From Anaerolineae bacterium (lineage in GTDB: Bacteria; Chloroflexota; Anaerolineae; Aggregatilineales; UBA2796): a DNA stretch of 35,737 nucleotides. The translations under genes were made by a program, and so were the position numbers. The notes beneath the pieces were generated by a model. It made no database searches. It was not told the origin of the DNA and saw only the letters and a list, made by a program, of their open reading frames with translations. Of this stretch, positions 22,099 to 29,748 are shown piece after piece (positions within the stretch are counted from its first letter, which is position 1; the number at the start of each line of letters is the position of its first letter). The stretch spans positions 1 through 35,737 of the forward strand of contig JAHBVK010000060.1 in the NCBI GenBank assembly GCA_019637555.1. The letters are read 5' to 3'.

Positions 22099-24019
22099 GC
22101 GCCTCTCCGGGAATCGTCTCACCCTCAATATAGATCGCGTGCCATAAGTGGAATACCAGCAGTGTCCACAGCGACCACAATTCGTATTTGTTCTGATTGA
22201 TGTGTGCGTCCACAATCTGGCTCACTGTCGCCGGATCGAAGACACCAACTGCGGCGACATGCTGCGGCGAGAGGTAGCGATCTACTAGCGGACGGAAGAT
22301 CGTCCGTAACCATGTCGAGATCGGCGGGAAGAATCCCCATTTAGGGCGTTCAAGAATTTCGTTTGGCACTAGGTCGCGCACCGCATCTTTGAATACAGCT
22401 TTGAAGCCGCCGTCACGTAGTTTGTACTCTAGTGGTAGATTCAACGCCAACGCAACAAGCCGATGATCTTCCAGCGGAGCGCGGGCTTCGATGCCCATCG
22501 CCATGCTCATTTTATCCACGCGCATATTGCTATCTTCCGGAATCCACAAGCTGAGTCCGGTGAAGGCTATCCGGTCAGCGAAGTGGCGTGTCTTGGGCAT
22601 ATCCAGCAGCGGACGCAGTACACTTGCCAGCCGTTCAGCCACACGCAGCGATTTATATGGCGTGGCGTAAAGCATCTCCTGACGCTCCGGCGCAATCAGT
22701 CTCGCCCATGTCAGGTAACGCTCCACGGGATCGCTCAGTCGGGATTTAGCCGCGAGTTTACGCAAGCCATCGAAGCGGGCGGGCACATGTTCCAGCAGAG
22801 GGGTCAATAATGTGGAGCGCAGCAGTCGGGGAATCTGTAAGTAACGCTCCAACACGACATCAGCGCGATAAGAGTTGTAGCCAGCAAACAGTTCATCACC
22901 GGCATCACCGCTCAGCAGTACAGGTACACCATGCAGCCGCGCCAGCGCCGTCACGTGGATCGTCTGGACAATAGCTGGCTGGGCGATTGGTTCATCCAGC
23001 GCATAGATCAGATGTGGCAGTAAGGTCGCTAGATGGTCGCCCATCCGCAAACTAATGCGGCTGTGATCAGTGTTTAGCCGTTGTGCTGCCAGCGCTGCAA
23101 ATTGATCATCAAGATTGAATTTGAGCGGTTGCTCATCAAAGCCAACCGTAAAAGTCCGTGCTGGTTGATTCAACAGCCGCGACATGATCGCCACTACCGC
23201 CGTCGAATCTAAGCCGCCGCTGAGAAATGCGCCTATGGGCACATCACTCATCAGGCGTGTTTCCACCGCTTCGAATACAGCTTCGCGCACACGGCGCACT
23301 GCTTCGGGATAGCTGAATTTCTCTGGATTCCGCGCGTCCATGGTTGGCGTCCAGTAGCGACTCTTGTGAGTGCTGTTGCGCTCCACGATCATCAGTTCGC
23401 CGGGGGCAAGTTTGAAAACGCCCTCGAACATCGTCATTGGTGGTGGTGTATAACCGAGCGTTAGATAGTAGGGCAGTGCTTCAGCGTTGACACAGCGGTG
23501 CAGTGCCTCGCACTCCAGCAGCGCCTTGATCTCCGAGGCGAACAGAAATTGATCATCGATTTCCGCGTAATAGAGGGGTTTCTCTCCTAAGCGATCACGC
23601 GCCAGCAGAAGGCGTTCTGCATTCGAGTCCCACAAGCCAACGGCGAACATACCACGCAAGTGGGAGAGAACTTCCACGCCCCATTGCTCGTATCCATGAA
23701 CGATCACTTCAGTATCGGTGTGGGTGGCGAAATGATGACCCTCACGCTCAAGTTCTGCTCGCAACGCGCGGTGATTATAGATTTCACCGTTAAAGACAAC
23801 GCTAACGCGGCGATCCTCACTGAAGATAGGACCCGCTGGCGCACTAAGATCAATGATCGCCAGTCTGCCTGCACCAAACGCCAACAAACCGTCGTGATGG
23901 ATGCCATAACCATCAGGACCGCGATGGGCTAGGCGCTGTGCCATTCGTTCGATGAGAGGAAGATTGGTTGCGACAGTCAGCGGATCGCGGCGATGAAAAT
24001 AGCCGTAAATTCCACACAT
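22070..24019 (-). CDS. asnB: Asparagine synthase, glutamine-hydrolysing (AsnB family)
   Basis: The 649-residue protein starts MCGIYGYF, placing the catalytic Cys2 at the N-terminus once Met is removed. The glutaminase domain fills about residues 1-215 (RLAIIDLS, NGEIYNH). The synthetase domain carries the ATP-binding PPi loop SGGLDSTAVVA. The family turns aspartate into asparagine with glutamine and ATP, though some members amidate other carboxylates. An upstream extension of 26 residues is rejected because it would bury the catalytic Cys. GGAGGA lies about 30 bases upstream, an unusually long distance, so translation initiation may be weak. The gene converges on and overlaps the ECF gene by 29 bp. 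Confidence 0.92.
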   Translation of the reverse strand: MCGIYGYFHRRDPLTVATNLPLIERMAQRLAHRGPDGYGIHHDGLLAFGAGRLAIIDLSAPAGPIFSEDRRVSVVFNGEIYNHRALRAELEREGHHFATHTDTEVIVHGYEQWGVEVLSHLRGMFAVGLWDSNAERLLLARDRLGEKPLYYAEIDDQFLFASEIKALLECEALHRCVNAEALPYYLTLGYTPPPMTMFEGVFKLAPGELMIVERNSTHKSRYWTPTMDARNPEKFSYPEAVRRVREAVFEAVETRLMSDVPIGAFLSGGLDSTAVVAIMSRLLNQPARTFTVGFDEQPLKFNLDDQFAALAAQRLNTDHSRISLRMGDHLATLLPHLIYALDEPIAQPAIVQTIHVTALARLHGVPVLLSGDAGDELFAGYNSYRADVVLERYLQIPRLLRSTLLTPLLEHVPARFDGLRKLAAKSRLSDPVERYLTWARLIAPERQEMLYATPYKSLRVAERLASVLRPLLDMPKTRHFADRIAFTGLSLWIPEDSNMRVDKMSMAMGIEARAPLEDHRLVALALNLPLEYKLRDGGFKAVFKDAVRDLVPNEILERPKWGFFPPISTWLRTIFRPLVDRYLSPQHVAAVGVFDPATVSQIVDAHINQNKYELWSLWTLLVFHLWHAIYIEGETIPGEALTPALVMQR

Positions 24020-24130
24020 AGATTTGTTGAGTGAGTCTTCAATGTCCTCCAATTGAAAGCATAGCGAGATTCCTTCAAACTGTATAGATGCAATCACTTA
24101 ACGTATTGCAAGCAGTGTTTATATTTACGT

Positions 24131-24159
24131 TTGGCACGATCCATATGAAATTGTAAACT
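24131..24159 (+). promoter_or_regulatory. Candidate sigma-70-type promoter of response regulator
   Basis: TTGGCA at 24131-24136 and TAAACT at 24154-24159 are spaced by 17 bp. The first matches five of six and the second four of six consensus positions. The location fits transcription of the response regulator gene about 55 bp downstream. The 200-bp divergent gap shows nothing else of note. Confidence 0.4.
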
Positions 24160-24218
24160 CCCCAATTCAAACGCTGCATACAATGAATTAGAGGATGTCT
24201 CTTCGTAATGGTGGATCT

Positions 24219-24911
24219 ATGAAAGTTCTGGTTGTCGATGATGAGCAAGCGATCCGCGACGCATTAGGACGTAAGCTGCGGCGTGAGGGCTATAACGTGT
24301 TCCTGTCTGGCAGCGGGATAGAGGGGTTGCGCATGTTCCATGCTGAACGCCCCGATCTGGTAGTGTTGGACATTGTGATGCCGGAGATGGATGGGCTGAC
24401 CGTTTGCCAGCGCATTCGTGAGGTAGCGGAAACACCGATCATGATGCTCTCCGCCAACGCCATCACCGAGGATGATATCGTGCAGGGCTTGCATGCAGGC
24501 GCGGACGAATATCTGATTAAACCGATTCGCCTGAACGAATTTGTAGCACGCATTCAGGCATTGTTGCGTCGCTCTCAGATGACTAACGGTGATAGCGAAT
24601 CCGGCTATAACGACGGCTACCTGCGCATCGATCTCCAGCGTCGGCATGTTTACGTCGCGGGCACCAAAGTTCATCTGACGCCTACGGAGTTCAAACTGCT
24701 GATGGTACTAATGGATAACTCCGGGCGGGTAGTCACTCAGAAGGAACTATTGGAGCAGGTCTGGGGACCTGAATACATGGACGATATCTACTATCCGCGC
24801 GTCTACATCAGCCAGCTACGTCGCAAAGTCGAACCTGATGCCGCCAATCCAACTTATATCTTGACAGAACACCGCGTCGGCTATCGCTTCGAGAAGCAGC
24901 CAAGTGTGTAG
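24219..24911 (+). CDS. OmpR/PhoB-family response regulator
   Basis: The 230-residue protein has a receiver domain (1-120) with the acidic pocket Asp7/Asp8, phospho-acceptor Asp51 (VVLDIVMPEMDG) and conserved Lys in YLIKPI, and a C-terminal winged-helix DNA-binding domain (about 130-228) with LTPTEFKLLMVLM and YISQLRRKVEPD. No histidine kinase is encoded nearby, so it is an orphan here and its signal is unknown. Start at 24219 has GGTGGA just upstream and places the first strand MKVLVVDDE correctly. ATG at 24195 would add eight residues with AGAGG touching the start. A strong terminator follows directly. Confidence 0.92.
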   Translation: MKVLVVDDEQAIRDALGRKLRREGYNVFLSGSGIEGLRMFHAERPDLVVLDIVMPEMDGLTVCQRIREVAETPIMMLSANAITEDDIVQGLHAGADEYLIKPIRLNEFVARIQALLRRSQMTNGDSESGYNDGYLRIDLQRRHVYVAGTKVHLTPTEFKLLMVLMDNSGRVVTQKELLEQVWGPEYMDDIYYPRVYISQLRRKVEPDAANPTYILTEHRVGYRFEKQPSV

Positions 24912-24917
24912 AAACGG

Positions 24918-24946
24918 AGAGGAGCATCATGCTCCTCTTTTTTTTT
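24918..24946 (+). terminator. Intrinsic terminator
   Basis: AGAGGAGCAT at 24918-24927 and ATGCTCCTCT at 24929-24938 are perfect inverted repeats, and the strand ends in an unbroken run of nine T. This is a textbook rho-independent terminator, seven bases past the response regulator stop. It lies just before the end of the convergent MFS gene. Confidence 0.93.
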
Positions 24947-24950
24947 ACCT

Positions 24951-26198
24951 CTATTGCGCTGTCGCCAATGTCGCCTCGCCCGTTTTTCGCGGTGCTGTGA
25001 TCGACATCGACAAGCCAGCGGCGACGAAGCCGAGCAATGCCGCCGACAAGAAGATCAGGTGATAATCGCCCAACTTATCGCGGAAGAATCCGCCTGCGTA
25101 GCTGGCGATCCCCGCGCCGATCATGTGTGCACAGAAGATCCAGCCGTATAGCGTTCCAACTGAAGATCGTCCGAACCGCTGTGCCGTCAAGCTAGCTGTT
25201 GGTGGAACGGTTGCCACCCAATCCAGACCATAGACGATTGAGAACAGCAGCATGCCTTTCATCTCAAGGATGAACGGCAGCGCCGTTAGCGAGAGCGCTC
25301 GAAAACCATAATAGACCGCTAGCAAGCGGCGGCTGTCGTAGCGATCACTTAGCCAGCCTGATAACGTCACGCCAAAGATGTTCATCAAGCCCATGATCGC
25401 CAGCGCGGAAGAAATATCCGCTTCTACGAAACCATGTTCCAATGTATGCGGCAGCAGGTGCGTGCCGATTAAGCCGTTAGTCGTGTAACCGCAGATGAAA
25501 AAACTGCCAGCCAGCAGCCAGAAATCGCGGGTACGAATCGCCTCTCGCAGTGTGGTATGGCGCTGGTCAGCGGCAGCGCTAGATGCGGGTAGTTCTCCGA
25601 GTGGCTCCACGCCCATATCTTGCGGACGATCTCGCATCAACAGCAGGACCGGGATCAGGATGATGCCAGCAGCGGCGGCTAAGATGCCGATCACACTGCG
25701 CCAACCGTAGGTGCTTTGCAGCGAGATCAGCGCGGGAATGAAGATCAATTGTCCGGCTGCCGCAGCCGCGCCGAAAATGCCGACCACCAAACCGCGATAC
25801 TTGTTGAACCAGCGCAGCGCTACTATCGCGCCGAGCACATTAGCGACGGCACCTGTACCGATACCAACGCAAATTCCCCACAGAATGTGTAATTGCCATA
25901 ACTGAGTTAAAGAGAGCAGCGGTACTAAACCCAGTGCGATCAGCAGTAGTCCGGCAAGCATCACGCGCTTTGGTCCGAAGCGCGTGACCAGACCACCGCC
26001 CAGTGGTGCGCCGAACCCATAAGCGAACAAGCTGACGGCTACCGCCAACGAAATGTCAGCGCGGTCCCAGCCATATTCGGCTTCCAGCGGCTTAATAATC
26101 ACACTGGGAGCAGTTCGCACACCCGATGAAATCAGTAGCGCGAGGAAGGTGACAACGACAATGATCCAGCCATAGTACAGCTTGCGCGAGGCAACCAT
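24951..26198 (-). CDS. Major facilitator superfamily transporter (oxalate/formate or monocarboxylate type)
   Basis: The 415-residue protein has 12 hydrophobic segments. The opening YYGWIIVVVTFLALL, the loop GGLVTRFGPKRVMLAG after helix two and LSGWLSDRYDSRRLL after helix eight are typical of the MFS, and the YGW start is common in the oxalate:formate antiporter and monocarboxylate groups. The substrate is therefore probably a small organic anion. GGAG eight bases before the ATG is the ribosome binding site, but it lies in the stem of a large hairpin (26204-26260), which suggests translational control. The gene lies downstream of the muramidase gene on the same strand, 77 bp away. Confidence 0.88.
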   Translation of the reverse strand: MVASRKLYYGWIIVVVTFLALLISSGVRTAPSVIIKPLEAEYGWDRADISLAVAVSLFAYGFGAPLGGGLVTRFGPKRVMLAGLLLIALGLVPLLSLTQLWQLHILWGICVGIGTGAVANVLGAIVALRWFNKYRGLVVGIFGAAAAAGQLIFIPALISLQSTYGWRSVIGILAAAAGIILIPVLLLMRDRPQDMGVEPLGELPASSAAADQRHTTLREAIRTRDFWLLAGSFFICGYTTNGLIGTHLLPHTLEHGFVEADISSALAIMGLMNIFGVTLSGWLSDRYDSRRLLAVYYGFRALSLTALPFILEMKGMLLFSIVYGLDWVATVPPTASLTAQRFGRSSVGTLYGWIFCAHMIGAGIASYAGGFFRDKLGDYHLIFLSAALLGFVAAGLSMSITAPRKTGEATLATAQ

Positions 26199-26203
26199 AT
26201 TTA

Positions 26204-26260
26204 TATCTCCGCACGAAAGGCGTTTGTTGATTCAACAGGCGCTTTCGCGTGCGGAGTATA
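26204..26260 (-). promoter_or_regulatory. Hairpin hiding the MFS ribosome binding site
   Basis: On the minus strand CTCCGCACG (26255-26247) pairs exactly with CGTGCGGAG (26215-26207). The stem continues through an AAAG/CTTT match and closes over an inner TGTTGA/TCAACA repeat. The GGAG of the MFS gene is in the 3' arm, so the folded leader would block ribosome binding. It could instead act as a terminator of the muramidase gene, but no T-run follows. Confidence 0.55.
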
Positions 26261-26275
26261 ACCATTAAGACCATA

Positions 26276-27472
26276 CTAGCTGCGTGGTCTCGCCGTCGGA
26301 ATGATCTTCTCGAATGCCGTCGTGTAGTTGCGGATGATGCTGCCATACGTCTGTGCGTTGCCCGCACCGTTGTAGATGCTAGCGAACGCCACGAAGTCAC
26401 GTTTTTGCAGCGCTTGTACGGCGGGCGAAGTGCGCGATTGGCTGGAGGAGCCGCGTACGAAATCAAACAGCGCGATCAGTTGGGCGTGGGCGCTGCGGCT
26501 GAAGGCACTGAACATCGCTTGCACCGAACTGTAGCCGATACTTTTGAAGTTGAAGCCCATAATCTGCGGTGCGCCCATACTAATGCTCATCAGCGCGGCG
26601 GAGTCATTGAGCGTGCGGGCGAATGTCAGGACATCCCACTCCAAACTTTGGACGCCGTGAAATGCCTGATACGGCATCGTCTCACTAGATCGCCACAAAT
26701 GTCCCTTGAAATAGTTGCCCGGTGCACTGCGATCAAACTGAAAATAGCGGAAGAACACATCCTGATTATTTTTGCCCCACTGATCGTAGAAGATGTGGTT
26801 CTCGAAGCGAATGGTCATGCGTCCATCGACGGCGAAGGCATTACCACCACTTTCCGCCGCTAACACCGCCACGGTGATGCTGGCAGGCAGATTCAAGACT
26901 CCGGCTAACTTGCCTACTAGACCGCCGTAACTGTTCCACACGCGGGCGACGGTTGCCTCTGAACTCCGAACAGGTTGTGCGGGGAGAATACGATCCGGCT
27001 CCAGTGGAAAAGACATCAGTTCAGGGTCTTCCATCAAGTAGCCGCGTGTTGGCGTGGTCGTTACCAGAGTCAGAAATTGGGCAGCGGCATAGCCCTCATT
27101 GGTGTTGTAGCGGATGTGATACCAATCTCCATCCTGCCCCAGCACATCTACGATCACGCCGTTGGGGATAGCGGTCAGGATTGAGTAATTCGTGCCCGGT
27201 CCGGTACGCATATTAACGCCTGCAGCGGCGCTCACTTGTGCGCGGCGGTCCGGTGCTGGTGGCTCCGGTTTCATATCGGTCAGGCGGACGAACTGCCGCG
27301 CCACAAATCCGCTGGTTGCCGCATCCACCCGCACACTCAACCACTCCGGCGTGGAGTCGCTGAGGACTTCTAGCGTAGCGCCCTGCTTCAATTGGCGAAT
27401 GATTTGAAAGGTCGTTCCGGGTCCGGCACGTAGATTCAAGACGTCGGTGTTAACAATACCGAAGATAGGCAT
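26276..27472 (-). CDS. Two SH3b domains plus phage-type N-acetylmuramidase domain
   Basis: The 398-residue protein has two bacterial SH3 domains, residues 1-66 (DVLNLRAGPGTTFQII) and about 77-137 (GVNMRTGPGTNYSILT), then a linker and a C-terminal domain of the DUF3380/N-acetylmuramidase family (about 200-395). It shows AAESGGNAFA with the probable catalytic Glu, SMGAPQIMGFNFKSIGY and YNGAGNAQTYG. Such domains cleave peptidoglycan in phage endolysins. No signal peptide or membrane segment is seen from the start at 27472, which is fixed by GGGAGG seven bases upstream. Release would need lysis, a holin or another export route. No other phage genes are nearby. Confidence 0.85.
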   Translation of the reverse strand: MPIFGIVNTDVLNLRAGPGTTFQIIRQLKQGATLEVLSDSTPEWLSVRVDAATSGFVARQFVRLTDMKPEPPAPDRRAQVSAAAGVNMRTGPGTNYSILTAIPNGVIVDVLGQDGDWYHIRYNTNEGYAAAQFLTLVTTTPTRGYLMEDPELMSFPLEPDRILPAQPVRSSEATVARVWNSYGGLVGKLAGVLNLPASITVAVLAAESGGNAFAVDGRMTIRFENHIFYDQWGKNNQDVFFRYFQFDRSAPGNYFKGHLWRSSETMPYQAFHGVQSLEWDVLTFARTLNDSAALMSISMGAPQIMGFNFKSIGYSSVQAMFSAFSRSAHAQLIALFDFVRGSSSQSRTSPAVQALQKRDFVAFASIYNGAGNAQTYGSIIRNYTTAFEKIIPTARPRS

Positions 27473-27612
27473 AGAGCAGCCTCCCGCTGGCGAAGAATGA
27501 ACTCTTACAGCGCGAAATGTATTTATGTACGGGCAAGTGTACAACGATTCGGCACATTCGGCTGGCGGTTGAGAGTACAATATTGAGTAGTAACGTAATG
27601 AGGATTGCCAAG

Positions 27613-28668
27613 ATGACCACGTTGCAAGATCGCCTTGATGAGATGACGGTAGCAGGGGAGTTGTACGAGGTTGTCGATCCAGCGGAGAAGAAGATCCGCT
27701 GCTTCGCCTGTGGGCATCGTTGCCTGATCCGTGATGGCGGGCGCGGTGTCTGCAAAGTACGCTACAACGAGGGCGGCGTGCTGCGCGTTCCGCATGGCTA
27801 TGTTGGCGCGTTGCAAGTTGATCCGATTGAAAAGAAACCCTTTAACCATATCACGCCAAGTGCTACGGTGATCAGTTTCGGAATGCTAGGATGCGACTTG
27901 CATTGCTCGTATTGCCAAAATTGGGAGATTAGCCAGCACGGACGGGATAAACAGGCGGGGCGTGATCCTTATGTCACCAGCGCGGCGGAGTTGGTTAAGA
28001 TCGGTAAATCGCGTGGTGCGACAGCAATCGCTAGCACCTACAACGAACCGTTGATCACCAGCGAGTGGGCAGTCACGATCTTCAAAGAAGCGCACCGACA
28101 GGGCATGAAGGCGTTGTACATCTCCAACGGCAATGGCACGCCGGAAGTGATCCGTTACCTGCGCCCGCATTTAGACGGCTACAAGATCGATCTCAAAGCG
28201 ATGAACGATAAAACCTATAGGCAGCTTGGCGGCGTACTGCAAAATGTGCTGGATACGATCCGTTTGGTGAAAGAGTCGGGTTTGTGGCTAGAGATCGTCA
28301 CCTTGATTGTGCCGGGCTTGAATGATAGCCCTGATGAATTGTGGGATGCAGCGCGCTTCATCCGCAGCGTATCACCAGACATCCCTTGGCATGTGACTGC
28401 CTTTCATCCCGACTACCGCATGACTGATCCGCCGAGTACGACCGAAAAAATGCTAGTTAACGCCGCCGAGATCGGTGCGGAAGCTGGCTTGCACTACGTC
28501 TACGCGGGTAATGCGCCCGGACGGGTTGGAGATTGGGAACATACCCGCTGCCCTAGCTGCCAGCGGATCGTGGTACGCCGCTTCGGCTTCCGCGTTATCG
28601 AAAATCAACTGTCAGCTACGGCTGGTCACTGTCCCGGCTGTCAAACGCTAATTCACGGCGTGTGGTGA
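27613..28668 (+). CDS. amrS: AmmeMemoRadiSam-type radical SAM enzyme (AmrS)
   Basis: The 351-residue protein has the radical SAM cluster CDLHCSYC (Cys94, 98, 101), a leading cysteine set CFACGHRC with CK shortly after, and a C-terminal CPSC...CPGC pair that may bind zinc. NWEISQ, STYNEPLI and DLKAMNDKTYR are familiar stretches of AmrS, formerly called PflA-like. The family usually sits with the Memo (AmrB) and AMMECR1 (AmrA) genes; neither is in the window. The reaction is not established. GAGG nine bases before the ATG at 27613 supports the start over the ATG at 27598. The gene is divergent from the muramidase gene. Confidence 0.9.
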   Translation: MTTLQDRLDEMTVAGELYEVVDPAEKKIRCFACGHRCLIRDGGRGVCKVRYNEGGVLRVPHGYVGALQVDPIEKKPFNHITPSATVISFGMLGCDLHCSYCQNWEISQHGRDKQAGRDPYVTSAAELVKIGKSRGATAIASTYNEPLITSEWAVTIFKEAHRQGMKALYISNGNGTPEVIRYLRPHLDGYKIDLKAMNDKTYRQLGGVLQNVLDTIRLVKESGLWLEIVTLIVPGLNDSPDELWDAARFIRSVSPDIPWHVTAFHPDYRMTDPPSTTEKMLVNAAEIGAEAGLHYVYAGNAPGRVGDWEHTRCPSCQRIVVRRFGFRVIENQLSATAGHCPGCQTLIHGVW

Positions 28669-28705
28669 GTCTGCGTGTTACAATCTGACACTGAGGAAGG
28701 ATGTT

Positions 28706-29023
28706 ATGACCCAGATTGTCCCACGCTACAAATTGTTGATGACTTATGACATTAATCCGAACGCTGAGAACAGTTACCTGCAATTTGTGTTGAACGTTTT
28801 CGTGCCACGCCTCCAGCAAATGGGGTTATATATGTGGCGCGCTTATCACACCGCCTACGGTGAGTATCCCTTACGCCAACTGGAATTTCTATCGGAGGAC
28901 TTGGAAACGATTCGCAAAGCGATGGCGAGTGAAGAATGGAGTGAGCTGAACGATAAACTGCTCACTTACGTTACCAACTATGCCACCAAACTGGTCGAAT
29001 TCCGCGATGGCTTTCAGTTCTAA
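28706..29023 (+). CDS. Conserved-looking small protein of unknown function
   Basis: The 105-residue protein opens with a strand-like YKLLMTYDINPNAENSYLQFV and contains ARQLEFLSEDLETI-like helices. The pattern of an early strand, a helix and an acidic EW motif recalls NIPSNAP-type dimeric alpha-beta barrels, but this is only an impression. It has no signal peptide, membrane segment or cysteine. AGGAAGGATG precedes the ATG closely, so expression is well supported. It follows amrS by 37 bp with a TACAAT in between that could be a -10 box. No function is assigned. Confidence 0.7.
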   Translation: MTQIVPRYKLLMTYDINPNAENSYLQFVLNVFVPRLQQMGLYMWRAYHTAYGEYPLRQLEFLSEDLETIRKAMASEEWSELNDKLLTYVTNYATKLVEFRDGFQF

Positions 29024-29050
29024 AGCGTAAACTCATACGAAGGTGGGGGG

Positions 29051-29563
29051 ATGAAGTTCATCCGTGATCTGATTTTGCGTCGAGGCTTGCAAACAGCGGC
29101 ACAACTCGGTGCTGACGCCGCTGCCACTGCGACCAGCAAGGCATTCGTACAGCGCTTCGCAGTACGCCCTCCGGTCACCGTATTCGTGCGCGGCAGTCAC
29201 ATCGACGTGCGCGTACAGTATCAAACCGGTCAACCGCACAGTCAGTTTGTGGAACTGAATGCTAACATGCGCGCCTTCTTCGGCTGGGAATTCGTCGCAG
29301 ATCAGGATGAAGCAGGGGTATACATTGTGGCGAAACGCAAGCCCATTGTCGGCTCCCTGTCTACTGCCAGCTTCACGCTGATCGTGCCACCAGAGGCGAA
29401 TGTGGTGCTGCATCTAACGCCCGGATCGGCGCGGCTCACGAACTTCGACGGCAAGTTGACGTTGCCCGCCCCTGCTTTATCAACCTCATCTACGCCTGCA
29501 GTTGGGCTTTTGACAGCCGGCAAACTAGAGAAAGCTCATAAAGAGCCTGCAAACAGACGCTAA
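29051..29563 (+). CDS. Small protein of unknown function, beta-rich
   Basis: The 170-residue protein starts MKFIRDLILRRGLQTAAQ, an amphipathic helix, followed by several strand-like stretches (VTVFVRGSHIDVRVQYQ, AGVYIVAKRKP, SFTLIVPPEANVVLHL) with a DUF4097-like look: polar strands with GSARLTNFDGKLTLP near the end. The tail is Ser/Thr/Ala-rich and basic. There is no signal peptide. GGTGGGGGG lies right before the ATG. It follows the 105-residue gene by 27 bp and is probably in the same transcript. Function is not known; a link to adhesins would be speculation. Confidence 0.65.
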   Translation: MKFIRDLILRRGLQTAAQLGADAAATATSKAFVQRFAVRPPVTVFVRGSHIDVRVQYQTGQPHSQFVELNANMRAFFGWEFVADQDEAGVYIVAKRKPIVGSLSTASFTLIVPPEANVVLHLTPGSARLTNFDGKLTLPAPALSTSSTPAVGLLTAGKLEKAHKEPANRR

Positions 29564-29748
29564 TTTTTCCGCAAAACTTGCAGATCGGGCATATAATCAC
29601 CCAATGTGCAAGCAAATGACCAGTGCAAAAAACAGTTTCAAGTATAATGGGCGCGGTTACAGATTATGATTCTGTGCGTCTGTTTGACTGTTTGAGCGAT
29701 CACTTACCTTAATTCCTGATCCCTGTTGCGTGTTGCAGTGAGGCAACC
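29564..29748 (+). promoter_or_regulatory. Intergenic leader of the VWA gene
   Basis: The 185-bp gap contains two perfect -10 boxes TATAAT, at 29592-29597 and 29643-29648. Neither has a convincing -35 at 16-18 bp. The second is about 100 bp before the VWA gene start and is the better promoter candidate, perhaps used with an activator. Confidence 0.35.
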
